From: Lactarius indigo
Lineage: Eukaryota; Basidiomycota; Agaricomycetes; Russulales; Russulaceae
Direction of reading: 5' to 3'
Length of the DNA stretch: 64,000 nucleotides
NCBI GenBank assembly: GCA_025766275.1
Contig: JAFKAC010000086.1
Location: forward strand, 1 to 64,000
Shown here: positions 53,735 to 62,951 of the stretch, piece after piece
Position numbering within the stretch: position 1 is the first letter of the stretch
Layout: every line of letters begins with the position of its first letter
Made by a program: the position numbers and the translations under genes
The notes under the pieces: generated by a model
What the model was told of the DNA's origin: nothing
Database searches by the model: none
What the model saw: the letters and a program-made list of their open reading frames with translations, nothing else

Positions 53735-54076
53735 TGTCACGGTACCAGTTGACCGTTCCGTGACTAAGTCGAGTTCGGCGGTTTGCTTTTACACAAACGA
53801 AGTATGCTGACTTGGAATGCTCAGTGGCACACAAGTGAGAAGACAATTGACTGGATTCACAGACGAAGAGTAGACAAGGAAAGTACTACTCTATGGCTAC
53901 CTCTTTATACTCGTACAAACTATGGATTTTCGGGACTGTTTTCTGGTATTTACGAGCTCTGAGTGACCTGGCAGACATACAACAGACGTGGCAGAGACAG
54001 CTGGCAAGAAGTTAGTTCGCTGGCAATCGATTCGACGTGGCACGATTCGTGACCGTGATGTCACGTGGGCGTGACA
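53735..54076 (-). repeat. TE-C 3' LTR
   Basis: Short LTR; on the element strand it follows the purine tract at 54077-54090. Between it and the gag-pol stop (54313) is a 3' untranslated stretch of about 235 bp. Confidence 0.95.
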
Positions 54077-54312
54077 TAGCCCCCCTTCTAGACGCGATCG
54101 TCCCGATCTGCGTCGTCAAGGGCACGTGAAAAGTCGTAGTCGTGACGAAAGATAAAATGGCTCGGCCGTTCATATGGTGTTCCTCGCCGCTGCGCGCGAA
54201 GTCGAGCGGTGATTTGTGTTGCTCTCTCGCGATCTACCGCGCGACCGAGCATAGCGAGCCACGCGCAATAGGTGCGTGCGTGGGCATGTGTGGTTGAGAC
54301 GTGACACATTCG

Positions 54313-57300
54313 TCAGGTCGCGCATTTGGTGTGAGGCTGGCGACATTCGAATGAGAGGTGTTGTTCGTCGTCGCAATAGCTACACGCCGGCAAGCCTCGC
54401 CTGTCGTGGCGCGACGCGCGTCGGTCTTCTTCGGCTACCTGACTGGCGGGCGACTCTTCTCCATGAAGACCTGGGTACTGGGTGTGACGCGTTACCTGTG
54501 CGGTTTGGGCGTAAGTGCAGAGAGGCTGACGGGGTGGAACCGGTAGTGCGATTGCCGATCCAATGACGGGGGCACGGTGATGGTCGAGTTGTCGATCCGT
54601 ATTGTTCATTCGGATAGTTGCGAATGGTAGTACTACGGGAATGGGGTTAGATAAGTAGGGTTGGATACGCGAAGCTGCGCGCGCGTGGGCTAGACGAGAG
54701 TCGATCTCTTCGGCTTCCGTGCTCCATTCGCTCCACGCTCGCTCGGTTTCTTTCATGCGAGCGACAAGCTGGTCGCGGCGCGTGAGTGAGGCGCGAAGAC
54801 GATACACGTCTGCGCTGACTCCGGGATCAGCAAGCAGGTACAGTGCTTGGTCGACTTCGGTCTTAGCTGGGTGGTCGGTTTGAAACAGGTCCTTGGTAAG
54901 GACAGGGTCGCTAGGGAGATCGGGTCCAACGCGAGGTTTGGCGAATAGTGGTCCGTAGTAGATGGGTTGATTGCGTCCTTCCGTGGCGATGACAACGGGT
55001 CGATCGCGCTGGTCGATGACGAACTGCACGTACGGAGCACGCCCTCGAGAGCCGTCAGCGAGTGGTATCTCCATGAGATAGTCGTTCGTGGGAAGGGTCA
55101 TCATCCAGTGATGGTCCGGCCTCTCGATTCCGGTTAGCAACGTCTGACGGTGTTCACTTCCTTGTGGATTGGTGGGTCGCGGAGGCAGCGGATGCTGGGG
55201 AGAAGTCGTTGGCGTCGGGTTAGTGATACGCAGCGCGAGGGATGGTACGGCGGGTGTAGGCAGCGTGAGTCGCGGGATGTTATCTTTGGACAAGACGGGG
55301 GACTGAGGTCCCTCCCAGGGCACCTCCAGTTCCTCCTGTGCGATCTGTTCGAGCGCCTCTCGCAGCAACCGCTGTCGTCGATTAGTGCGGGCTTGTGAAT
55401 GTTGGCGGTGCATGCCTTGTGGGGTGATGTAAGTACTTAGACCCCACATGTCCTCTCGAGACCTTGGCGAGTTTTCCAGTGCATTGTAAGTGGGCCCGAT
55501 GTTTGCCCATCGTTCGACCTCACGGTTAACCTGTGCGCGGAGCCACTGGGGCGTGTCGCGATCGGTAATCCAAGGGTACTGAGGGGGGTGACGAGGGGGA
55601 ATGTCGTCCATTAGTTGGATGTAGTTGATAGTGGTGGGTCGTGAGTTCTTATACTCCTCGACAAGATCAGGAGCACGCAGGTTAGACTCTGGCTCCCAGC
55701 TGTCGTGCGCCGCCGAGTATCCCTTCCATCGTACCAAATATTGCGGCGTCTTTCGACGACCGAAGAGTCGATAATCGAGGAGCTTCTCTACCTCCCATTC
55801 TTGTTCTCCGTCTATTAGATCCGGTGGTGGTTGGCTTTCTTTGGCACCGTTGATCTCAGTGGTCCTATACGGAGTTAGTAGGCCAGCGTGAAACATATTG
55901 TGGATGCGCCAATTTGTGGGTAGTTGGAGGGCGTAGGTGACATCGGACACCCGTTTTCCTATCACGAACGGTCCATACCGTCGTGGGGCCAGTTTCGTTG
56001 TTGGATGAGTAGTCTTCAAATTTGTGGCGTCCAGCCATACCTGATCGCCGATGCGATAGGGTTGATAAGATGTGTCTCGTACCCATTTCAACTGTGCCGC
56101 CTTCATGGCCTCCTTTGCTTGTCGTCGAGCTTCCTGAAGTGCCATGATTCGTTCGGTGGCAGTAGGAGATGTGGTGGCTGTCGACGCCGGCTGGTGTACG
56201 TGTGGAGTGAACCCTAAAAGCAACTCGAAGGGGGCCTTTTTTGTGGTTTCCGAAGTCCAGGCATTGAGGGTATATTGCGCTATCGGAAGCCATCGTGCCC
56301 AGTCGTCCTGTTGGTAATTCGAGAAGATCCGCAGATATTGCTCAAGACACTGATTGGTGCGCTCCGATTGTCCATCAGTGTGTGGATGGTAAGTGGTACT
56401 GATGTTCTGTTCTACGTTTAGTGCTGCACAGAGTGCCTTGGTAAACGAGGCAGTGAACCGTGGGTCTCGGTCGGATATTACTTTAGTGGGGAGTCCGTAG
56501 TGAGGCACCACATGTCTAAGGTAAAGCGCAGCTACCTGGGCAGCATCGACTGACTCTTTGCAGGGAATGAAGATACTTGCTTTTGAGCATCCCTGGTCCG
56601 TGATCGTAAGAATCGTGTCGTACTTTATTGACTTCGGGAGCTTGACTATAAAGTCTAGAGCGATAACGTGAAATGGTAATGCCGCGTCTGTTGGGTATAT
56701 GGGTGACATCGGGGGTTTAGGACGTCTGGGTAGGTTTTTGTTTGCTTGGCATACATGGCATCCCGTGACGTAGTTGGCGATATCCTGTGACATGTTAGGC
56801 CACCAGTAATGTTTCTGTATCGCCTGTAAGGTTTTAGTTTGTCCGGGGTGGCCGGCGGAAATTGAATCGTGAAAGGATTCAATCACCCCCCTTCTCAGGG
56901 TGGGATCGTCCACGATCACAAGGCGCCCCTGATGAAAGACGATCGAGGAGGTAGGGGACCGGTCAAGATGGTACCGAGCAACCCAATCCGACGGTAGGGC
57001 GTGGAGTTGGGCGTGGCGACAACGGTCATCGAGAGATGTAACGTGGGCAGCATTAAGGAAGTAAGCAGGTGGCAGGACGGTAACGCCGACATTGTCATCA
57101 GTGGGTGGCGTAAAGGAAGGGTGACGAGAGAGGGTATCGGCGTGGAGGGTCGGTCCCGGTACGTGTCGTAGGCGGAGATCGTAGTCAGCAAGAGTGTTGA
57201 CGAGGCGAGCGACGCGTTGGTTGATATGCTGCGGTGACCGGTAATGAAGGAGATTGGCGTGGTCGGTAAAAACCGTGACGGGATGTCGTGCGGCGACTAG

Positions 57301-60300
57301 CAGGTGATGCCAATGTTCGAGTCCTCGGACGAGCGCGAGAAACTCCCGGTCGTATACATCATAGTTCCGTTCCGTGGTTGAAAAGGCTTGGGAGAAATAT
57401 CCCACAGCTTGAGCTTTGTTTCGAGTGTCGGGTTGAGTGAGAATAGCCCCCATAGCGTAGAGAGATGCGTCTGTTTGAAGTGAGTATGGCACGTCGGGGT
57501 CCGGTTGTCGGAGAGTGGGACGCGAACAAGCGAGAGTGATTAAGGTATCGAGTGCTGTGGCGTGTTCCGAAGTCCATAGGAACGGGACGTCTTTTCGGAG
57601 GAGTTGAGTAAGTGGTTGTGCCAAATGTGCATATTGTGGGATGAACGGTCGTTGGTAGCCCAAGACTCCAAGAACACTGCGCACTTGTTTGACAGTGGTA
57701 AGCTGTCGTGGCCAGTCATGTAGACCAGAGATTTTGTCCTGGCCCATACGGATAGTCCCGTTCGTGATCGTCATCCCTAAGTAGTCAATTTCGGTACTCT
57801 CGAATTCACATTTAGAAAGCTTTAAAAAGTAGCTTTCGTCGAGGAGTATCTGTAGGACGGCGGCAACGATCATCCGATGTTGTTGGACGTTGTGCGTGGT
57901 GGCGACGAGTATATCGTCCATATAAATGAATAATTCGGTTGGGAATCGGTCGAGTAAGGAGCGGAAGATGCGGTTCATGGCACGTACAAAAGTAGCTGGT
58001 GAGTTAGTCAGCCCGAAGTACATAACCATTGGTTCGAATAGTCCTCGAGGGGTTTTGAACGCGGCTTTCCATTGGTCACCATCCTTGATGCGGATATTGT
58101 TATATCCCCACCGAATGTCGAATTTGGTAAACAGCGTTTTGTCGGCCAGTCGGTCCAAGATGTTCGAGATTAGCGGGATCGGATAAGTATCGCGTACTGT
58201 TATCTTATTAAGTGGTTTGTAATCTTGGACCGGTCGTAACTTGCCGTCCTTTTTCTTTAGAAAGAAAAAGGATGACGCGTAATGTGACTTCGATTCTCGG
58301 ATGTAGCCCTTTTCCAGGTGCTCTCGTAGGAATTCGTCGAGGTGCTCCATTTCCTTGGCATTTAGCGGGTAAATTTTGCACTGAAGCGTGGCGGGAGCGT
58401 CCGGGAGTAACGTGATCACATGATCGTCGATTCGCTCAGGAGGGAAACGTTTCGCGGCTTCTTCCGAGAAGACGGTGGCGTATTGCGCGTACTGCGGTGG
58501 TAGAGTCTCGGCCCCGTTTATCCCGAATTTCTCAGCCATTTGTTGAGCGATAGTATCGATGGCGTCTCGTCGTTCGAAGCTAAGTTGTCTATCTGGCCCG
58601 AGTAACTGGTTCTTTTTCCAGTCGATACTAGGATTCGTATCCCGGAACCACGCGTGGCCTAATATGATACGTGGACGACCCAGACTCATGACGTAGAGGT
58701 GGGTGTGATACGATTGCTTTCCCCAAGTGAGCGTGATAGGGCATGCCTCGGTAATTGTTCCTTGCTGATTAAGAGTACCATCGGCGTTGTACGCTTGCCT
58801 CGCGGGGATAGGCGTCGTTAATATGCCAAATCGTTGGACTAGGGTTGGATCGATGAAGTTCTGGGAAGCCCCCGAGTCTAGCAGTGCCGATATTTGGTGC
58901 CGGTTGTCGACGGTTAACTGGATGGTAAGTGTCGATGTCTCGTCTGATGCTAGGACGTTGATTTCCGTTATACTGCCTTCCTCTAGGTTGTTGTTGTTGT
59001 TGTCGAGCCCTGCTTCGATGAGCATTTGTGATATCATTTGTCTACGATCAGCGTTGGATAGTCCTAGCAATCCGGAGATCAGCGTTTGTTTGTCTAGGAC
59101 AGGTGCCGCCACTGTGGTTGGTGGTTGGACCGACGTCGTGGTGAGTTCGTTGACTCGATGAGGACCTTTTTTCTTTGGGCAGTCACGGGATAGGTGTCCG
59201 GTTTGTTTGCAACGGAAACAGAGTCCCTCTTTCCGACATCTGTCCCACTCGGCCTGTTCCTGCGGTGTGCGCTGACGTGGCGTGAAGGTATTAACTGCGT
59301 CTACGTCCATTGGTACCACGTCGTTACGTGGAGCGGGGCGGGGTGCGACAGGTTTTGGCGGTGGTACCGTCCCTTTTCCCAGGGCGGCTACGCAGTTGGT
59401 GATTGTGCGGAATCGCTGAACTTCCTCTCGTGTCGCGATTTTCCAGTCGTCCATAGTGACGGGCATAACTCCTCGTTTTAAACAAGTGACTAGGAGTCCT
59501 TTCTTTAGGCCGCGTCGGAATAGGTCAACTGTGCCAATGGCTGTCATGTCCCATCCTGCCGCCTCTGCAAGCTGTTCAAATCGGGCGATGTATTCGTCGA
59601 TGGCCTCCCCGTTCATCGTTAGGGCAGTGAGTTTAGCGTAGGCGGTCTGTTTACTGAGCGTGTCTGTCCAGGCGTTTTTGAAATCGACGACGAATTCGTC
59701 CCATAGTCGCTCGTCGGTCTCGGCGATGGGGTGTGTGACGTGATTAATTTTCTCGTCTAGCTTTTTATCCTGTGACTGATTCCAGTTTTCTACATCAGGT
59801 CCCCGGATAAGGGTTAACGCCAGAGCTACTCGTTGGTATGGCGAAACCATTCGTTCGTTCGTGCGATTTACTCGTCGATATTGGTTGAACTCGTGCAGGA
59901 ATTGAGCGCTCTTTGCTCTGTCTCCGTTAAAGTACGTGGGTGCTCCTCCTTGGAGGGGTCCATTGGTCGTAGTCGTTGAAGGTGTACTGCCAGATCCACT
60001 TGCCATCGGAGTGGGTGGAGTCGCGGTCGGAAATGGAAGTGGCGTAAATGGTGGGGGTTGCTGTGGTGAGCGACGCTTTCCTTTTCGTTTCAATGCGGCG
60101 ACAGCTAATTGATGAGTATTCCAGTCGTAAACTGGGATGGTTTGGATGTCAGATCTTAGACGTAGTCCCCAGTCGTGCGGTCGTTCGACTCGAGCGCTGT
60201 TATATGTCGCCCAGCCCGGGTAATCAAGTAGTACTTCGTACCACGCGTTTTCGTTTTCGAAGTATTCGACGTCGAGGCTCGGATCCGGTGTTCGTTCGAG

Positions 60301-60327
60301 TGTGTATCCTCTGTGGTGTACCCACAC
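54313..60327 (-). CDS. TE-C Gag-Pol polyprotein with chromodomain and extra C-terminal zinc knuckle
   Basis: A single 2004-codon frame encodes everything. Residue 1 as given (60327) is GTG; the frame stays open upstream to 60489 and has no ATG until residue 108 (about 60006). Gag capsid-like region: about 128-320. Zinc knuckle CFRCKQTGHLSRDC: 370-383. Protease LLDSGASQNFID: Asp 484. RT YMDDILV: 802. RNase H QTDAS: 953. Integrase zinc ligands H1153, H1160, C1190, C1193 and acidic triad near D1225, D1286, E1322. Chromodomain: about 1505-1560 (WEVEKLLDYRLFG, YLVRWKGY). About 440 residues follow with no domain I know, ending in a second knuckle CSYCDDEQHLSFEC (1982-1995). No stop or frameshift interrupts it, so it may still be active. 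Confidence 0.93.
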   Translation of the reverse strand: MWVHHRGYTLERTPDPSLDVEYFENENAWYEVLLDYPGWATYNSARVERPHDWGLRLRSDIQTIPVYDWNTHQLAVAALKRKGKRRSPQQPPPFTPLPFPTATPPTPMASGSGSTPSTTTTNGPLQGGAPTYFNGDRAKSAQFLHEFNQYRRVNRTNERMVSPYQRVALALTLIRGPDVENWNQSQDKKLDEKINHVTHPIAETDERLWDEFVVDFKNAWTDTLSKQTAYAKLTALTMNGEAIDEYIARFEQLAEAAGWDMTAIGTVDLFRRGLKKGLLVTCLKRGVMPVTMDDWKIATREEVQRFRTITNCVAALGKGTVPPPKPVAPRPAPRNDVVPMDVDAVNTFTPRQRTPQEQAEWDRCRKEGLCFRCKQTGHLSRDCPKKKGPHRVNELTTTSVQPPTTVAAPVLDKQTLISGLLGLSNADRRQMISQMLIEAGLDNNNNNLEEGSITEINVLASDETSTLTIQLTVDNRHQISALLDSGASQNFIDPTLVQRFGILTTPIPARQAYNADGTLNQQGTITEACPITLTWGKQSYHTHLYVMSLGRPRIILGHAWFRDTNPSIDWKKNQLLGPDRQLSFERRDAIDTIAQQMAEKFGINGAETLPPQYAQYATVFSEEAAKRFPPERIDDHVITLLPDAPATLQCKIYPLNAKEMEHLDEFLREHLEKGYIRESKSHYASSFFFLKKKDGKLRPVQDYKPLNKITVRDTYPIPLISNILDRLADKTLFTKFDIRWGYNNIRIKDGDQWKAAFKTPRGLFEPMVMYFGLTNSPATFVRAMNRIFRSLLDRFPTELFIYMDDILVATTHNVQQHRMIVAAVLQILLDESYFLKLSKCEFESTEIDYLGMTITNGTIRMGQDKISGLHDWPRQLTTVKQVRSVLGVLGYQRPFIPQYAHLAQPLTQLLRKDVPFLWTSEHATALDTLITLACSRPTLRQPDPDVPYSLQTDASLYAMGAILTQPDTRNKAQAVGYFSQAFSTTERNYDVYDREFLALVRGLEHWHHLLVAARHPVTVFTDHANLLHYRSPQHINQRVARLVNTLADYDLRLRHVPGPTLHADTLSRHPSFTPPTDDNVGVTVLPPAYFLNAAHVTSLDDRCRHAQLHALPSDWVARYHLDRSPTSSIVFHQGRLVIVDDPTLRRGVIESFHDSISAGHPGQTKTLQAIQKHYWWPNMSQDIANYVTGCHVCQANKNLPRRPKPPMSPIYPTDAALPFHVIALDFIVKLPKSIKYDTILTITDQGCSKASIFIPCKESVDAAQVAALYLRHVVPHYGLPTKVISDRDPRFTASFTKALCAALNVEQNISTTYHPHTDGQSERTNQCLEQYLRIFSNYQQDDWARWLPIAQYTLNAWTSETTKKAPFELLLGFTPHVHQPASTATTSPTATERIMALQEARRQAKEAMKAAQLKWVRDTSYQPYRIGDQVWLDATNLKTTHPTTKLAPRRYGPFVIGKRVSDVTYALQLPTNWRIHNMFHAGLLTPYRTTEINGAKESQPPPDLIDGEQEWEVEKLLDYRLFGRRKTPQYLVRWKGYSAAHDSWEPESNLRAPDLVEEYKNSRPTTINYIQLMDDIPPRHPPQYPWITDRDTPQWLRAQVNREVERWANIGPTYNALENSPRSREDMWGLSTYITPQGMHRQHSQARTNRRQRLLREALEQIAQEELEVPWEGPQSPVLSKDNIPRLTLPTPAVPSLALRITNPTPTTSPQHPLPPRPTNPQGSEHRQTLLTGIERPDHHWMMTLPTNDYLMEIPLADGSRGRAPYVQFVIDQRDRPVVIATEGRNQPIYYGPLFAKPRVGPDLPSDPVLTKDLFQTDHPAKTEVDQALYLLADPGVSADVYRLRASLTRRDQLVARMKETERAWSEWSTEAEEIDSRLAHARAASRIQPYLSNPIPVVLPFATIRMNNTDRQLDHHRAPVIGSAIALPVPPRQPLCTYAQTAQVTRHTQYPGLHGEESPASQVAEEDRRASRHDRRGLPACSYCDDEQHLSFECRQPHTKCAT

Positions 60328-60507
60328 GAGGTCTTTAACAGTGAGGTCTGTGAGATTGGGTGCTGTCCGTCTGAGTACCAGTCGTTTTTCGGTACTGTCG
60401 TTTAAGTCGTTCGCGGGTTCGATATATGCGAACTGTCCGTCCGGGGCTTCTGCCAGTTTCGTTCGTACGACACTTGTGCGCTGTGTCGTCTAGCAAGAGA
60501 ATAAGGG

Positions 60508-60517
60508 GTCTACTCTT
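60508..60517 (-). promoter_or_regulatory. TE-C self-complementary primer binding site
   Basis: On the element strand AAGAGTAGAC begins one base after the 5' LTR. It is the exact reverse complement of GTCTACTCTT in the LTR (60659-60650), 34 nt past TATAAA (60693-60688). No TGG is present for tRNA priming. Confidence 0.75.
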
Positions 60518-60518
60518 A

Positions 60519-60860
60519 TGTCACGGTACCAGTTGACCGTTCCGTGACTAAGTCGAGTTCGGCGGTTTGCTTTTACACAAACGAAGTATGCTGACTTGGA
60601 ATGCTCAGTGGCACACAAGTGAGAAGACAATTGACTGGATTCACAGACGAAGAGTAGACAAGGAAAGTACTACTCTATGGCTACCTCTTTATACTCATAC
60701 AAACTATGGATTTTCGGGACTGTTTTCTGGTATTTACGAGCTCTGAGTGACCTGGCAGACATACAACAGACGTGGCAGAGACAGCTGGCAAGAAGTTAGT
60801 TCGCTGGCAATCGATTCGACGTGGCACGATTCGTGACCGTGATGTCACGTGGGCGTGACA
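60519..60860 (-). repeat. TE-C 5' LTR
   Basis: It matches 53735-54076 except at one CpG site. On the element strand TATAAA is at 60693-60688 and the likely transcript start is near 60659. Confidence 0.95.
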
Positions 60861-61843
60861 AGTCCCATGTCATTGTTGTGCTTCTGCAGCAGGACACACA
60901 GTAGTGACTTTGTAAAGCCATCCGCAACCATATCCACAGTAGGAGTTCTAATGAGGGTGATGGTCCCCTTTTCGATGTACTCCCAAATGACATGATGCCT
61001 TATGGCAATGTGCTTAGACCGTCTCCCAGTGACAGGGTTCAAGGCCAAGTCAATGGCACCCTTATTGTCACCATGCAGTGGGATGGGGTTGTCGACCTCG
61101 TACCCGAGTTCCATGAGGAAGCTCTGATACCACGCAGCCTGGTTAGCCGTGTCGGTCATGGCCATGTATTCCGCTTCTGTTGTGTTTTGGGCAACAGTCT
61201 TTTGCTTGCGCGAAGACCAGCTTATTGCACCGTTAGCTAGTAGGAACACATAACCAGAGGTGGAGTGGCGGTCGTCAGTCTGATCAGCCAGACTGAAATC
61301 AGTGTAGCCGTGAAGGCCATCGCCATTGGCGCCATCATAGACAATACGCATATCCATAGTTCCCACTAAGTAGGACAGGACATACTGCGCAAGTCGCAGA
61401 TGTTGTGGTGAAGGGTTCGCTGCGTACTGCGCCAAACGTGACACAGCGAAGGAGATATCTGGCCTAGTGCCAATCTGCACATAAAGCAGACTCCCAATCA
61501 AGGATTGGTAGTGGGAAATATCTGAGGCAGTTGCCTGCAACGTATATTTAACTAGGTGCTCGTCAGCACCAGCGGGCAAGGGTGTGTTGTGTGGTGTGGC
61601 ATCAGACATGCCAAAGCGTTTAAGGACATCCTTGATGTAGCCAGACTGATCTATTTCGATGCGTTTAAGGGAGCGGTTGCACACAATGCGCATACCAAGA
61701 TAAGACTCTATCTCCCCGAGATCTGTCATCTCATAGCGTTCAGACAAGTCCGACTTTAAACGCTTGATACCACTCAGCAAGGGACCCAGTATAGTGATGT
61801 TGTCAACGTAGACAATGATGAAGAGTGGATCATACCTAGTGTT
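60861..61843 (-). pseudogene. TE-D copia pol fragment (end of RT and RNase H)
   Basis: The frame begins inside RT with PLFIIVYVDNITILG, where the usual YVDD reads YVDN, so the second catalytic Asp is lost. It continues with MTDLGEIESYLGMRI, LIGSLLYVQIGTRPDI, the RNase H segments GYTDFSLADQ, TEAEYMAM and HGDNKGAIDLALN, and the usual copia end VADGFTKSL. At 60865 it is interrupted by TE-C; the last codons and stop lie at 53734-53717. It is 5'-truncated and not functional. Confidence 0.9.
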
Positions 61844-61846
61844 GCC

Positions 61847-61957
61847 GTGGCTCGGCTCAGCTTGGCTTGGCTCAGCTAAGCACAGCTCGACCAAAAAAGG
61901 ACGAGCTGAGCTGAGCCACTCCAAAGTGAGCTGGCTCAAGCTAGGCTGAGCCAGCTC
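61847..61957. repeat. Two adjacent GAGC-rich inverted repeats (hairpins)
   Basis: GTGGCTCGGCTCAGCT (61847-61862) pairs with AGCTGAGCTGAGCCAC (61904-61919), 15 of 16 bases. Directly after, GAGCTGGCTCA (61928-61938) pairs perfectly with TGAGCCAGCTC (61947-61957). They lie at the broken 5' end of TE-D. Confidence 0.8.
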
Positions 61958-62137
61958 AAGCCACTCAAAAGTACGAATTAGAAATTGTACCTTTTTGGGT
62001 AGCCTGAGTCAGCCAAGCCAACGAAACCACACTGGAGCTCTAACGCGTGTGAATTCGACCCTCAGATTGTACAGACAAGTCAAGCCCTGGGTCTGAAGAT
62101 TCGAATCCCCCCCCGTCGTCCCTCCTCTGCACAAACT

Positions 62138-62198
62138 GGCCAGAGGTCTGCGCGCTGTCTGCGCGCTGTTCGCGTTGTCCACCCGCCGACCTCTGGCC
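62138..62198. repeat. 11-bp perfect inverted repeat with a 39-bp loop
   Basis: GGCCAGAGGTC at 62138-62148 pairs with GACCTCTGGCC at 62188-62198; the loop is GCGC-rich. It borders the minisatellite. Confidence 0.7.
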
Positions 62199-62204
62199 TT
62201 TTAT

Positions 62205-62951
62205 GTGCTCTCGCCGCCCCTCACCGCCCCTCGTCGCCACTCGCCGCCGCTCTCTCTCTCTGGTTGCTGCTCGTCGCCGCTCGTCACCGCTCATCGCCAC
62301 TCGCCGCCCCTCGCTCGCTCTGGTCGCCACTCGTCACCACTCGCCTGCTCTGGTCGCCGCTCATCACCCCTCACCGCCCCTTGCCTGCTCTGGTCGTCGC
62401 TCCTCGCCGCTCGCCGCTCCTCGCTCACTCTGGTCGCCGCTCGCTGCTCCTCGCTCGCTCTGGTCGCCGCTCACCACTCCTCGCTTGCTCTGGTTGCCGC
62501 TCGCTGCTCCTCGCTCACTCTGGTCGCCACTCGCCGCTCCTCGCTCGCTCTGGTCGCCGCTCGCCGCTCCTCGCTCGCTCTGGTCGCCGCTCGCCGCTCC
62601 TCGCTCGCTCTGGTCGCCGCTCGCCGCTCCTCGCTCGCTCTGGTCGCCGCTCGCCGCTCCTCGCTCGCTCTGGTCGCCGCTCGCCGCTCCTCGCTCGCTC
62701 TGGTCGCCGCTCGCCTGCTCTGGTCGCCGCTCGTCACCCCTCGCCACCCCTTGCCTGCTCTGGTCGCCGCTCATCACCCCTTGCCGCCCCTCGCCTGCTC
62801 TGGTCACCGCTCGTCGCCGCTCGCTGCCCCTCGCCGCTTGCTGCCCCTCGCCGCTTGCTGCCCCTCGCCTGCTTTGGTTGCCACTCGTTGCCGCTCGCCA
62901 CTGCTCGCCTGCTCTGGTTGCCACTCGCCGCCACTCGCCTGCTCTGGTCGC
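62205..62951. repeat. GC-rich 30-bp minisatellite
   Basis: Units built on TCTGGTCGCCGCTCGCCGCT plus CCTCGCTCGC repeat with period 30, most regularly at 62550-62710, with degenerate units on either side. Because 30 is a multiple of three and the unit has no stop in several frames, frames of about 250 codons appear in all three plus frames and on the minus strand. These are not genes. Confidence 0.9.

Larger units (their letters stand above)
53735..60860 (-). mobile_element. TE-C: young, apparently intact chromovirus in TE-D pol, AGTCC target duplication
   Basis: It has 342-bp LTRs (53735-54076 and 60519-60860), TGTCAC...GTGACA. AGTCC flanks it (53730-53734 and 60861-60865). The LTRs differ at one site that I can see (CGT against CAT near 53911/60695). 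A polypurine tract (AAGGGGGGCTA, minus strand) precedes the 3' LTR. One uninterrupted gag-pol frame fills it. Confidence 0.96.
45066..61843 (-). mobile_element. TE-D: 5'-truncated Ty1/copia element containing TE-B and TE-C
   Basis: Read on the minus strand, a copia RT/RNase H fragment (61840-60861) continues across TE-C into 53734-53698. It ends MGLLCT-stop (TAG 53719-53717), followed by a purine tract (ATGGGGAGA) and an LTR (53697 down to 45066) split by TE-B. The LTR is about 612 bp without TE-B, matching the solo LTRs at 35984 and 62952. The element begins abruptly near 61843 inside RT. No duplication is visible at its ends. Confidence 0.88.

Noticed and set aside
62520..62720. Regular 30-bp repeats considered as CRISPR-like
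   Set aside because: Units are contiguous without unique spacers, and the genome is fungal.
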